A DNA stretch of 64,000 nucleotides from the NCBI GenBank assembly GCA_011316305.1, contig SAUG01000052.1, forward strand, positions 594,463 through 658,462. The letters run 5' to 3'. This stretch comes from Rusavskia elegans. Lineage: Eukaryota; Ascomycota; Lecanoromycetes; Teloschistales; Teloschistaceae. Below the pieces are notes generated by a model. It was not told the DNA's origin and ran no database searches. It worked only from the letters and a program-made list of their open reading frames with translations. The translations under genes and the position numbers were made by a program. This document shows, in pieces, positions 10,952-22,447 of the stretch; the stretch's first letter is position 1; the number at the start of each line of letters is the position of its first letter.

Positions 10952-11614
10952 TCATTCCAATCTATTTGCGTGTTTGTCGCTGGTCTCCGAGCACAGGGTC
11001 CGGGCGACTTCGTAGAGTAGGTAGATATCATAGTCGCTGGTGTTCTCTCCAGCTGGCGAGAATAGATGATTACCCACTGGGTCACAGCGTTTGCGAAGAA
11101 GTGCAATAGTCTGGATGTTGTAGAAAGCATGGATGAAACGCTGAGGTTCTTTTGGACTAAGACAAATCTTTCTATCGGAGACCCAGCTTCTGTTGTCTGG
11201 GGTATCACGCTTGGTGTTGATCATGAAAAGCGATGGTCAATGGATGATAATATCGCAGGCGCGCTCAGCGGCTTCTGCGTTGGAAAGGATACGTGCAGTG
11301 AAGTATTCGATGCCTAAGAACAATTGTATATCTTTGGAGCTTGAGCATCTGGAAGGACCCTCGGCTGCAACAAGGGATTTTGCGTCGTCGTAACATTCGA
11401 CCGTCCGTATGAGCAGATCTTCGCAGATAGGCTTTTTATAGTAGATGCAAGTGCTGTTGAAGGGCCTAGAGGCCTGTGCCAGGCCGGCTGCCGTTGAAAC
11501 GTCGGGACAGCATTCGAAGATGCGGAGTCGTATCTCGGCTGGGAGGAGCGGGCAAGCCATGAAGTACTTGCTAGAGTTGCCGGGTCGTCTATGAATGTCA
11601 GTCTTCATCATCAT
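10952..11614 (-). pseudogene. F-box-type protein with an in-frame stop
   Basis: The minus-strand frame starts at ATG 11614. The segment LLPAEIRLRIFECC followed by ASRPFNSTCIYYKK is an F-box-like start typical of Pezizomycotina F-box proteins. The resemblance continues through ILSNAEAAERACD and then KEPQRFIHAFYNIQTIALL (pattern E-x-x-RF-x-x-AFY of that family). Between these two parts a TGA at 11237-11239 interrupts the same frame, with no usable splice sites around it. The total would be about 220 codons, ending early at 10952. An F-box protein would recruit substrates to an SCF ubiquitin ligase; this copy is probably truncated or dead. A sequencing error is the main alternative. Confidence 0.6.
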
Positions 11615-12749
11615 AGTAAAGCGCAGAGGAAAGCAAACACCTTTAAATGTATAAGATGAGAGCGAAGGACTTTACTCTGCCTGGGTATTAGATTGCACGA
11701 CACCGTGGATTCGATGATTTTGGAAACTTGGAGTTTAGATGTAGGACGCTTTATAAGTAAGGTGCTGTTGTATAGTCAGCTCTCTGTTATAGTCACTTGA
11801 TGCTCTGCAGGCGCTGAAAGCGTCACGTACTTTACCGTTGAGTTGTGTGGTAATTCCAGTAATATCAACAAAGCTTGTCCAGTCGAATACACAGGCTCCT
11901 GATAGGCGGGAGGTTAGAGGAAACAATCGTACAAATCTATATATTTTCATGACAGGTGTGGGGTTGTCAATAGAGATTTTCAATATTTCTGGACTGATAT
12001 CAACATGGGTATAGCATACCACAAGATTCAATAGTATCGAGCTCCGAGGACCATCTTGGTCTGATACGGTAATTTCGGGATACAAAGAAAGTCTGGATGC
12101 TGACGTGGAAGGACGAATGATAACTTAATGGTATGCTACGCATCGTGCAGCAGGTACCTGTTCGACTGACGACATAAATGGCGATACATAGGTAGATCCT
12201 ACACCCATTTATTATGAAGTGAGGGGGTTAGAGGTACCGTCACTGCTCTCGGAAAATGCTGTAGAAGTGTAGTCAGCTAAAGGAAGACGCCGCAAGACCA
12301 CGGCACAAACCTAGAAGCACAAGAGAATGTAGTAAATATATTGTGTCGATAGAAATGCCGAATCTCAGACCGGAGTACAGCAGCGTATGAAATCAGGGGC
12401 CTAGCTGATGTCTTTGAGGTCCACTTCAAGCTGGCTATGGTCATCTAAGTCTGCACCGCTACACAAGCTCAGCTGACTCGTCAGAACAACAGTAGATTGC
12501 AGCATGGGCACGGCAACTGACACACCTGGTGTATATAATATAGATCCAGGTCACTAGAAGCCTCCTGTTATTCTATTGAATAGGGCGTGAGTAGTCAACA
12601 TGGCAGCTGTACGGTAGCATCTGTGCAATCGTTAGGACGATATCCCTCATCGAAGTGTTTGGTTTTTGTGGGCCTTGTTGTGCGCCCTTTATTTGCAATC
12701 TATTCCTGTCCTGACGAGGCTGATAGAGTAGCCCCTGAATCATAGGAGT
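11615..12749. other. Mostly non-coding; weak open frame 11735-12085 (-)
   Basis: Holds one unremarkable minus-strand open frame (11735-12085, about 115 codons, no ATG at its start). Its translation looks moderately protein-like but matches no family I know. It may be a gene fragment belonging to the surrounding decayed F-box region. The rest shows nothing recognisable. Confidence 0.35.
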
Positions 12750-13674
12750 GTGGAGCCTAGTAATGCGCCGAGACTCTGCAATCTTCGCCTCTCAAGCGTG
12801 CATTTCTCGGAGTTCGGGAATCTTCGCAAGGGGTCCTGGTCGCTTCCATATATGAGTATCGTATGGGTCGAGGTACGTGTTGGCAGTACTTCCATCACTC
12901 TCGTAGATCATTTCGAGCTCTCTTATCGTCTTGAATACCCCTAAATATTCCCATTAATTGCAAAAAAGGACTGCGGATATTCAATTACTGCTCTCAAGCG
13001 GTTGATTACGTCCTCCAACCCCCTCGAGTCGATTACGCTGTGGGACAACCACTGTCTCCCCATCGACGAAAGCCAGCTACAGCCCATCCTTACCCACGCC
13101 GCGGTAACTCTCAAGATCCTTGAGTTGATGGAGCCCTTCGTGCCTTTATCACGTCCTTTGACCTTCGATATCAGCAGCTTCAAAGCCTTGCGTCTCATTC
13201 ACATCGAACCTTCACTCCTCTTCCCACCCCAAGAGGAAAACTCAGATACATATGCCAGCGCGGGGAACCCCGACCTGGCCGAGTTGATCCGTCGTTGCCT
13301 GCCCCCGAATATCAAAGTACTTCTCCTAGAGTCATTAACACTTCCCATAGCCGCCATAGCGGGTATGCAACCGGTATTTCCCACAAGGATGTGGAGTCCC
13401 TGACGTGTTCGCTTGAGCAGAGAGATCCCGTAGCTCCGAAGCTGAAGGGCTGTTCATGTATCATGTGGAGAACATATCAAAGACCGAGCAGCTCAAGAAG
13501 CTGTATGCAGTGGCGGAGAGCATGCCTGTGCGGATGGCAGGGCTGTACCGGACAGACCCTATCAATTTTGGTTGGGACTGGCTGGACAGTGACGGGCATA
13601 ATATAGGCCGGTGCTTCAAGAGGCGGATCAAAAAGGCAGCTGGGACCTCCTTGGTCTGGTCTTTTGCCTGCTAG
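12750..13674 (+). pseudogene. F-box/LRR-like protein remnant with frameshifts
   Basis: Fragments in three frames match one fungal F-box/LRR-type protein. SNAPRLCNLRLSSVHF (from 12756) is LRR-like; after a likely intron ending near 12969 comes DCGYSITALKRLITSSNPLE, then LESITLWDNHC and an LRR-like core to LLLESLTLP in frame 3. The text then continues as GISHKDVESL in frame 2 (about 13,350-13,450) and as YHVENISKTEQLKKLY in frame 1 (13,456-13,674). The two switches (about 13,345 and 13,450) have no room for introns, so at least two indels are likely. The 5' part encoding the F-box is absent or unrecognisable. No function is expected. Confidence 0.55.
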
Positions 13675-14039
13675 TAGCTAGCCCAGCAGTGAAGGACACC
13701 GCCAGGGTTCTAGGGATTCCTCACAGCGGATGTGGGAAATGGGAAAGGGGAAAGGAGGAGGAGGAGGAAGAGGACGAACAGGCTTGAGATATGGCCCGGT
13801 TTATTGATTTAGTCTCCACCTATATAGAAAAAGCAGGATTGTTATTATCCTCTTGGACGATTAAACGCACAAACTATGACTTTTCTTGAATTTTGAAAAA
13901 TAAAAGTTGTAGAGAAAGTAGGTGCGACAAGGCTGCCAGAGAAGATTATATGAGGAAAACGCTGCCGTTGGGGGACCCGTTGACATCTTCGTCTGCTTAC
14001 AATATCTGGGCATGGCACGGCATCGGTCTTCTCCAAGTC
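13675..14039. other. Intergenic with GGA-rich microsatellite
   Basis: Contains a purine-rich GGA/GAG run near 13,740-13,775 and an AT-rich stretch near 13,800-13,910. This is downstream sequence of the amidase gene (-). No gene was recognised. Confidence 0.5.
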
Positions 14040-15692
14040 TCACAACTTCCCCAAAGGATAAGCGCTAGGTATGTTCGCAAGACTGGGTACAATGATCGGC
14101 ACAGTATCGTAAGCCGCAGCTTCTATCGGTGCTTCAGTCAGGGCAGGCATCTTCCGTACCATCCTTATTGCAGCAACCTGCTTGGCTAAATTCAAGAGCT
14201 TCCCTTCAGTCCACGGCAATCCCAAAATTTCCATTCCGATCGGTATACCTTTTGGCGCAGTGTCAGTTGCTGGACTGAATCCTGCTGGGACGGTCACGAC
14301 GGGAGACCCAGTCACGGCTGCTGAGATACCATTACGGCCGGATTGCGACGCAGCACCTACTTTGACTACTAGGTTCGCTTGCTCTGGGTAAATGAGAGCG
14401 TCGAGTGCGTGGTCTGCGAACACTGTCCGAATAGCCAAGGTGAGATTCTGGATGTCGAGTTTCCTTGGAGCGTAGGTAGCGTTCTGTGTCGACGAGACCA
14501 GAGCAGTGTTAACGTATTCGTACTGTGAAGGGATGACCAAGAACTTGCCGCTGGCGTAAAGATCTTTCAGCGTGCCAGGGTGAGACCCACGGAGCGAGGG
14601 TTTAGCCAAGTATTTGTCCATTTCTTGACGATATTCATACCTCTGCGTGTCATAGTTTTTGAGAATGTATGCTGAATTGAATATTGGCGACTCTATCGGC
14701 ACGACCTTCGCTCCGACAGCAGTAATAGCAGATATTGTGGCGTCTAGAGCTTCATTGACAGGTGTCGTCTCATTGCTGTTACTTCGATTGAAGAAGCCCT
14801 CAACGAGCCCCAAGCGGACTCCCTGCAGTGAGCCACCATAAAGCGCAGCAGCATAATCTATATTCCTGGAACCTTGAGGTACCAGGGATGTGACATTGTC
14901 GCTTTCATCATAACCTACACTAGCCATGACCGTTAATGCAGTGGCAAGATCTTCCATATTCCGGGCAATCGGACCAATGGCATCTTGAGTGTAAGAGATT
15001 GGTATGATGCCTGCTCTCGAGATCAACCCGCGCGTCGGTCTAACGCTAAACAAGCTGTTTGCGCTCGCTGGGCTACGAAGAGAGTTCACAGTGTCAGTGC
15101 CGGTACCCAGAACGGCGAAAGAGGCTGCAATAGCTGCGCCGGTACCGCCAGAGCTTCCGCCTGGTGTACGGGTCAGATCGTAGGGATTGAGTGTTTGACC
15201 GCCGATGGACGAGACAGAAAGGCCCTCTAGAGCCAGCTCATGTAGGTTGGTCTTGCCGAGAATGATTGCGCCGGCTCGCTTGAGCGCAATGACCGCTGGG
15301 GCATCGATGGACGGTTGGGAATTTGCAAGGTCTAGACAGCCGCCTGTGGTTTTCATGTCCTCGGTGTCATAGTTGTCTTTCAAGAGCACAGGAATGCAGA
15401 ACAGTGCACCGGTGGTATTACCAGCTGCAATGGCTCGATCCAGACTATCTGCTACTGCTAACGCTTGAGGATTCAAGGTTATGATGGCGTTGATTGCTGG
15501 GTTATAGGCCTCAATTCTCGAAATGAAAGCTTCTACAATGCCTCGACAGGTACTCAGACCGCTGGACAGGGCATTGTGCACGCTCTTGATGGTGGCTTCG
15601 CGGACCTCGAATCGATTGGCACAGCTTTGGGCCTGTGATGAACTCAGGTGAATGAGCTGGAGCAGTACCAGTGCCGCACGATTAAGCTTCAT
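14040..15692 (-). CDS. Secreted amidase-signature family hydrolase
   Basis: Single-exon gene of 550 aa starting at ATG 15692; the frame extends 7 codons upstream but without an ATG. The N-terminus MKLNRAALVLLQLIHLSSSQAQ is a typical signal peptide, so the product is probably secreted. The amidase-signature Ser-cisSer-Lys triad is visible: Lys105 in VLLKDNYD, Ser180 in TPGGSSGG and Ser204 in TDTVNSLRSPA. The 24-residue spacing between the serines matches the family. The usual Gly-Gly before the nucleophile reads Val-Asn here, which may alter or weaken activity. The family hydrolyses amides; the substrate cannot be assigned. Length is normal. The start codon lies only about 130 bp from the adjacent transposon block, so the promoter may be affected by heterochromatin. 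Confidence 0.9.
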   Translation of the reverse strand: MKLNRAALVLLQLIHLSSSQAQSCANRFEVREATIKSVHNALSSGLSTCRGIVEAFISRIEAYNPAINAIITLNPQALAVADSLDRAIAAGNTTGALFCIPVLLKDNYDTEDMKTTGGCLDLANSQPSIDAPAVIALKRAGAIILGKTNLHELALEGLSVSSIGGQTLNPYDLTRTPGGSSGGTGAAIAASFAVLGTGTDTVNSLRSPASANSLFSVRPTRGLISRAGIIPISYTQDAIGPIARNMEDLATALTVMASVGYDESDNVTSLVPQGSRNIDYAAALYGGSLQGVRLGLVEGFFNRSNSNETTPVNEALDATISAITAVGAKVVPIESPIFNSAYILKNYDTQRYEYRQEMDKYLAKPSLRGSHPGTLKDLYASGKFLVIPSQYEYVNTALVSSTQNATYAPRKLDIQNLTLAIRTVFADHALDALIYPEQANLVVKVGAASQSGRNGISAAVTGSPVVTVPAGFSPATDTAPKGIPIGMEILGLPWTEGKLLNLAKQVAAIRMVRKMPALTEAPIEAAAYDTVPIIVPSLANIPSAYPLGKL

Positions 15693-16114
15693 GGTGACTT
15701 CAACGCCTCGCAATGTCCTGGTTAGATTGGAGATACACCATCGATATCATCAGTCGAATCGAAGGATAGATAGCCGGGAAATCAAGCTATCTCGGCTGAT
15801 GATTAGCAGATGCTCAGATATCATTACCCCAGGGGAAATAAAGAGTGATAAAACGGAAGCTAAATTCGGGACCCTCTCTAAAATTTCGGACTACTATTTT
15901 AAGAATTAACTCTACTATACTTAATAACTACCGGTCGAAACCGTTTAAAATTTATATTATAGGGTTACTATAGTTTAAAGACTTTAAATTTTAAATTTTA
16001 CTAAATTTAGCTAAGATCTAGATAAGTTATAAAGGTTTTAATTTTCTAGTAGTAGCTAGTAGAATCGTAGGCGCCTCTTATAGCAGGCTTACTATAACCT
16101 TTTAAAAACTAATA

Positions 16115-16435
16115 ACGAAATCTATAGAGTTTCTATAAATTTATATATATTAAATATATACGTCTATAAATCTATTATAAATTTTATAAAATCTAATATA
16201 AAAGTTTATATAGAAGTAATTATAATAGAGATACAATTTAGTCAGATATATATTAACCAATAGAGTTGGTTTACTAATTACGTAAAATTTTTAGTTATAT
16301 CTAAATAGGTTTAGCGTAGTTTTAACGAATTCTACTTTTCTTTTACCGATTCTTTCTATAGAATTTTTCTCTATAGCTAGAATTATCTATCTATATACTG
16401 CTACCTATATATTTATTATTATAAACCCGGTATTA
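16115..16435 (+). repeat. Copia 5' LTR
   Basis: Aligns with 21,528-21,805 over its whole length. Shared blocks include ATATCTAAATAGGTTTAGCG, TACTTTTCTTTTACCGATT and CTATATACTGCTA. Boundaries are accurate to about 20 bp because RIP has changed the ends. Confidence 0.8.
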
Positions 16436-19400
16436 TATACTACTATACGACTATTATTATCGTTATTTAAATAATCTATTTTCTAAAAAGTAGTTATCTT
16501 TAAAAGTCGATTTATCGTAATTTACCTAGGCGGATTCTACTATTAAGAATTTACTTTAATCTAAAAGCTTATCTACGCGAGTAATTAAAAAGCTAAAGTT
16601 TTTAACTATAACTTCTAGTAATTAGTAAAGAGCTATCGGAAGCTCTTTATAAAAAATAGTTTAAAAAAAACCTTTTTACCCGAATAATCTTTTTTTTAAT
16701 TTATTAATTTATTAATATATTATTATAAAAAGTAAACGCGAAGTTAAACTAGTTTTATCTAAAAACTAGGACTAATAGCTCGCTATTATTAAAGTTAAAG
16801 TAATAAGCCTTTTCGTTTAAAATTTAATTAATTTATCGAAAAATAAAAAGCTTCCGTACTATATAGAATCTATAAAGCCTAAACTAGCCGTACTTCCGGC
16901 TAATATTTCTATCGAAACTAAAATAGAAGCGAAAAAGAATTATAAAGATATAAAAAAGGATTATAAAAAAAAATACTTACGCTAGAAATACTAGGTCGAA
17001 GCTTTTACTAAAATTGTCGAATATATTTATAATATAGTATCCGCTAGTAATATTATTTTTATTTAAAATATTAAGATTTATTTCTAGAATCTTCTTCGAA
17101 TATTTAAAGCTAGATTAGTATTAATTGACTTAGTATAAATATTAGAAGTCGAATACTTCTATAAAAAAATCTTAACGGGCCCTATTACTAAATAAAACTA
17201 TAAAATATAACTCGATAACTACGTCTAGATATATACGAAAGCTAAATATATCGGAGTAATAGAAATTAAAAATCTTCGGCAAGTATATCGAAATTTCCTT
17301 TTTATTATTTTAGGTTCTATATTAATCCTCGCCTAAATATATAAAATTCTACTCGATAAAATTACCGATTATAAAATCCAATACTTTAAATTTATCGAAA
17401 AGTTTTATAACTATATTAGATTATATAATATTAAATATACGGCAGTATATTACTATACCTTCGCCGTCGAAAAAGATTTTTCTAGTAACGAAAATAATAA
17501 AGATAAAAATTAAAAAAAAAAAATCCCTTTTTTCTTTCGAAATTAAAGTCCTGAACCGCTGTTATATATCTATAGTTTTAAGTATTAGTTTAGCAATTAC
17601 TAGACCCTATATAACTATTTCGGCTTTAAATATTCTAAATAACTATTAAATTAGAAATCTAAAAAGAAAACTATAAAAAAAGATTTATAATAAATTTAAT
17701 AACGATATAAAAAAAAAGAATAAAGTTAAGATAAAAATTAATAGGTTAATTAAATTCGCTAAATAAAAAGAAAAAAACGAAAATAAACTTTTTTAATTAA
17801 TAATAGTAGAAGATAATACGTTTACTATATTTTCTAGAAGCTTCGCTATTAACTTCTATCTTCGATTTTTCTAGATAATCGATAGCGGCTTAATAATTAA
17901 TATCTATAATAATATAATAGTCTACCGCTTCGTTTATAAAAAAGATTATATAGATAGATTATATATAGTTTCCGATAAAGGACCTATAGTAATTATCGCC
18001 TATAGTTTAATATCTATTATCGTCGATTATCTTTAAAGTAGTAAGCAGATTATAATTATAAATATCGTCTATATTTTAAAATTTATAACGAATTTAATAT
18101 CCGAATTTTATTTTAAAAATAAAAATAAATTTTTCCGCGATAGCGAAGGCCGCCGTATATAATAAATAGATTAAATAATCTTTATATATAAAAGAGTTAA
18201 AGATTATTAACTATTCGAAAATAATATAAATAGTTATAGAGATATAGTACTAGTAATATTTACTACTTTAATAGTCAGATCCGATATAACGTATTAGTAG
18301 TATTATCTATTTATATACGCTGCTAATAAAGCTATATAGTATCTATTATAAATAGCTAAAGAGATAAAAATTATAGATAATATTAAGACGCCTGTAATAA
18401 ATAAATATAAAATCTATACTAACTAAATCTAAAGTTTATTAATTAATTTTTCGCTCGTATTATAAATTAGAAGATTCGGATAAATCCTTCTATTATATTA
18501 CCTACGATCTTATTTTTCTACTAGTTAGTTTTAATAAATTCGAATAGATTATATTATTCGCCTATATTATAATAAATTTCTATATAGTATTTATATATCG
18601 TATTAAAGACGAAACGGTTTACTAAATTAAAAAGGTAATTAAAATTATTAAAACGCGTTATAAATATAAGGTTATCTTCTTTAAATCGGATAGAAAAAGA
18701 ACGCTTTTAAATAAAGAATTTAAAGACCTTCTAATAAAGTTAGATATTATTTAGAAAAGTTTAGCGCCGGCGATTTCTAAATAGAATAGATATTCGGAAC
18801 GCCTAGATTATATCTTTATTATTAAAATAAAGGTATTAATTATTATTTTTAGTCTATCGGAATATCTATTCTCTTAAATTATCGAAATCGCTGCTATAAT
18901 AATAAACCGTACCTCTAAAAAGAAACTCGGATAGAAAACCGCTTATAAAATCGTTATAGATAATCGTTTTTATCTAGACTATATATATTTATTTAGCAAG
19001 AAAGTTTATATATTAAATAAATATATTCCGTATAAAAATAAACTTTTTTTAAAAGTTTATATAAGTTTTCTAATAGGATATAAAAGTATTAATATCTATA
19101 GTATCTAGATTTCCAGCTAGCGAAAGATAATTATAACCCGCGATATTATATTCGATAAAACCTAGTTCTATTCCTCTAAAGAAATTAATATAATTTAATT
19201 AGAAAAAGAGCTAGTTATCTATAATATATTCGATATTTAGTATATAGATCTTCCGAAGGAGGACGTAAATAGTAGTAATAGTAGTAAAGATAAAGTAGTT
19301 ATCGTTTATATGCCCGCAGAATAAAATCAAGAGTAACCTATAGAAAAACCAAATAGTAAAAGTAAAAAAAAAAAGTATTCCTTCCTATCTTCTCTAAACC

Positions 19401-21527
19401 TTTCTACTATAGGAAGTAACGATTCGTCTACCGTTGGAAATAATAATATTTTTTAAGATTTAGATAATAGAATAGTAACTAAAGCTATATATAATTTAAA
19501 CGATATATATTTCGAAAGTAAAAATAACTTCTATAACGCCGCCGAGTAAATAATATCTAAACTTAAAGAGTTTCGATTTTATTACGAGATAGAAAAAGAT
19601 AATATTATTTTTAAAAGGGTATTATACCGCCGGAAAATAACTAAACGAAGTAAGATAATAAAAAAAAAAAGGAAAAAGTAAAGCGGATATAGTAATACTA
19701 TAATAAATAATCGGCAAGAAATTAAAGTTATTTTATATAATATTTAGTATATATATTACTATTCGATTATTTTATAAAAAAGATTTACTAGTATTATAGA
19801 AGTTTAAATTTCTTTTACTAAATATAAAATATTATCGAAATTAATTTCTATCGGAACTAAAATATTAGCAGAATATATTAAAATATCTATTTATAAAATA
19901 CTTTTTCGAAGCTATCGTTACCGAAGTTAAAGCTTTTTAGATAAAGAAAATCTAGAAGGAAGTATCTTTCGACGAAGAAATAAAAAATAATAAAATAGTA
20001 ATCCTAACTATATAGATATTTAAATATAAATTTAATAACCAAAGCTATTTACTTAAATATAAAGTTCGCTTTTATACTAGAAGTAATTTATAAAATACTT
20101 CGGCGAATATATATATAGTAATATTAGTTATATATAATTTTCGAACGCTAATAGTAATAGTTATATTTTTCGGTTTCGAGATTCGCTAATATAACGCCGT
20201 TAACGTCTTCGCTAATAGCGAGATTAATAAATCGATATATATTAAAGCTCTTTATAGATAGATAGAATCTAAATTAATTTTACTATATCTATTTCGAATA
20301 TTATATAGCTTTAAATAATCGCCTATTTTATAGTATCGTTATCTTTCGGAAAACTTTATTAAAATAGGTTTTTAAACCGTTTCCGGTACTGAATATTTAT
20401 TTATTAATTAGTATATATTATTTTTCTTCTTTATAAATAATATCGCTGTTATATATAAGGCAAGATATAAAAAATACGTTAAAGAATTCTAGATAAAGCT
20501 TTTTAAACGATATAAAATAAAATATTTTAGTAAAATATTTTAGTTACTAGATATTAGGATAATATATAATAGAAAAGCTCGTCGGTTCTATATATACTAG
20601 GATTCGTATATTAATAAAACTATAAAAAAATACTATATCGATTTTTCTAATAATATATTTAAAATACCGCTGGTTATTATAGTAATTTTTAGAAAAAATC
20701 CCGATTAGATAGAACTATAGTAAATATTAGTCTACTAGTAATTTATTAGTTTAATTAACTTTATAGTAATTATAATACGAGCAGATATTTTATTTACTAT
20801 ATTAAAGTTTTTAGAATTTCTAGTAAATCTATTAGAACGTTATTATATAGTAGTAATTCGAACTATATAGTATTTAGAATATATAAAATTCTATTCTATT
20901 ATATATAACGCGGAAGTAATAGATCCGAATATTATTTTTATTATTTTATTAGATACGTTATTCGTCGATAATCCGGATACTCGCTATAGTTCCTAGAAAT
21001 ATTATTTTAAATTATTCGACGGTTTTATCGATTAGAAGGCTTCTAAACAGAAGATAGTTATATTAAATTCTATTAAAACCGAATTACTCGCTATATCCGT
21101 AATAGAAAAAAAATTTATCTAATAAAATAAACTCTTCGAAAAGATTTTATTAGAACCGGCGTATATACTATATATTTAGGTAGATAATATATAGATAATC
21201 TGTATTTTTAAAAACGTTAATTTATAGTTTATATTAAAGCTCCGTTATATAGATATTTACCGCTATTAACTTCGCTAGAAAATTAGAAATAGGAATATTA
21301 ATATTAAATATATAGCTTCCGCAGTAATTCTAGTAAATAGTTTTACGAAAACTCTATCTATATTATATTATAAAAAGTTTATTGAACTTTTAAAACTCTA
21401 AAATATACTTTTAAATAAATAGTTAAATTATAATTCTAGTTCTAATAACTATAGTATCGCTAGCGCCTATAATTTAATTAATACTGATTCGATTTATATA
21501 GAAAATAAAGCCTTTAATATAATATAA

Positions 21528-21805
21528 AGTTGTCTAATAGGATTAAACTTATTATATACGTCGTAATAATTTTAAAAAGATATAAAAGCCTATATAAAAG
21601 TTAATATAATAGAGATATAATTAAATTAAATATATATTAACTAATAGGATTAGATTACTAATTATAGAAAATCTTTAATTATATCTAAATAGGTTTAGCG
21701 TGGTTTTAGCGAATTTTACTTTTCTTTTACCGATTTTCTCTATAGAACTCTTTTCTATAGCTATAATCATCGACCTATATACTGCTATCTATATATTTAT
21801 ATAAT
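21528..21805 (+). repeat. Copia 3' LTR
   Basis: Direct repeat of 16,115-16,435. The likely first bases are TGTCTAATAGG near 21,530. The two LTRs differ at many positions, mostly C/T and G/A, so insertion age cannot be read directly because RIP inflates divergence. Confidence 0.8.
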
Positions 21806-21918
21806 ATTTTAACGTCGTTAAATAATATTTCTATAAACTTTTAAGGTTAGAAGAACCGAAATTTAAAAGGGTTTCCAGATTAGCTTCCGTTTTATCACTT
21901 TTTATTTCCTCTGAGGTA

Positions 21919-22447
21919 TTGGTAGTTTCGGGACTTTCTAAGTTCTGCGTTACCGCACAAGCGATTTGATTCGTAATAATAATACGAATGGAGACGAGTC
22001 AGACAATACAACTATTTAAAGGTAAATACTTACAATTAAATGGATGAAAATCTACATTTTCATTGTAAACAGTTTCAATTGATTACCCTCTATTTCTATG
22101 TCACACATCTTTCATCGACGAACAATACATCTTACTTTGACGAAGGGTTCGGATGAATATGCTCTATTACGATGATATACTGTTGTAGTTGGTCTGGCAA
22201 GGCTGTGCCGAGGTGGAGAGTGGCCCGATCAATCGATCGCTCGAAGAGGAAAGGCACCATTTGCAGATCCCGTCGATATCGCATCGTCATCAGGCGTCGA
22301 AATTATTGTCTGAAGCATTCGTCTTGGAATCAGTTGGCTTACGAAATTGCCGCTTGGTCTATATTTCCGAGACTCCCCCATGTGCCAAAACCTCAAGTGT
22401 TTGCTACCTTGAGGAGACCCTGTCCCTAATTACCAATCGTTCAGAGC
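21919..22447. promoter_or_regulatory. Upstream region of the Lon gene
   Basis: Lies between the TE block and the Lon start codon. It contains a small palindrome ATTCGTA/TACGAAT near 21,970-21,990. The promoter and 5' UTR of the Lon gene must lie in these about 530 bp unless they extend into transposon DNA. Confidence 0.4.

Larger units (their letters stand above)
16115..21805 (+). mobile_element. Ty1/copia LTR retrotransposon, RIP-degraded
   Basis: About 5.7 kb, extremely AT-rich, almost no CA/TG and no long ATG-started frame. Conceptual translation ignoring stops shows integrase remnants (NRTSKKKLG near 18,900) upstream of RT remnants (AVNVFANSEINKSIYIKA near 20,206-20,260; FINNIAV near 20,430). 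Integrase before RT is the copia order. The RT active-site pair normally Asp-Asp reads Asn-Asn, as G-to-A changes would produce. Dozens of stop codons break the polyprotein. It is bounded by a pair of similar LTRs. Not mobile by itself. Confidence 0.85.
15827..21916. mobile_element. TIR element (TA-flanked) split by a copia retrotransposon
   Basis: Inverted repeats of about 60 bp at 15,827-15,890 and 21,852-21,916 share GATAAAACGGAAGCTAA exactly and a further AAATTTCGG block. Both ends abut TA (15,825-15,826 and 21,917-21,918), the target duplication of Tc1/mariner-type elements. Only about 220 bp on the left and about 45 bp on the right lie between the TIRs and the copia LTRs, so the host was probably a short non-autonomous element. 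The ends keep CA/TG dinucleotides, unlike the AT-rich interior. No transposase was recognised. Confidence 0.7.
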
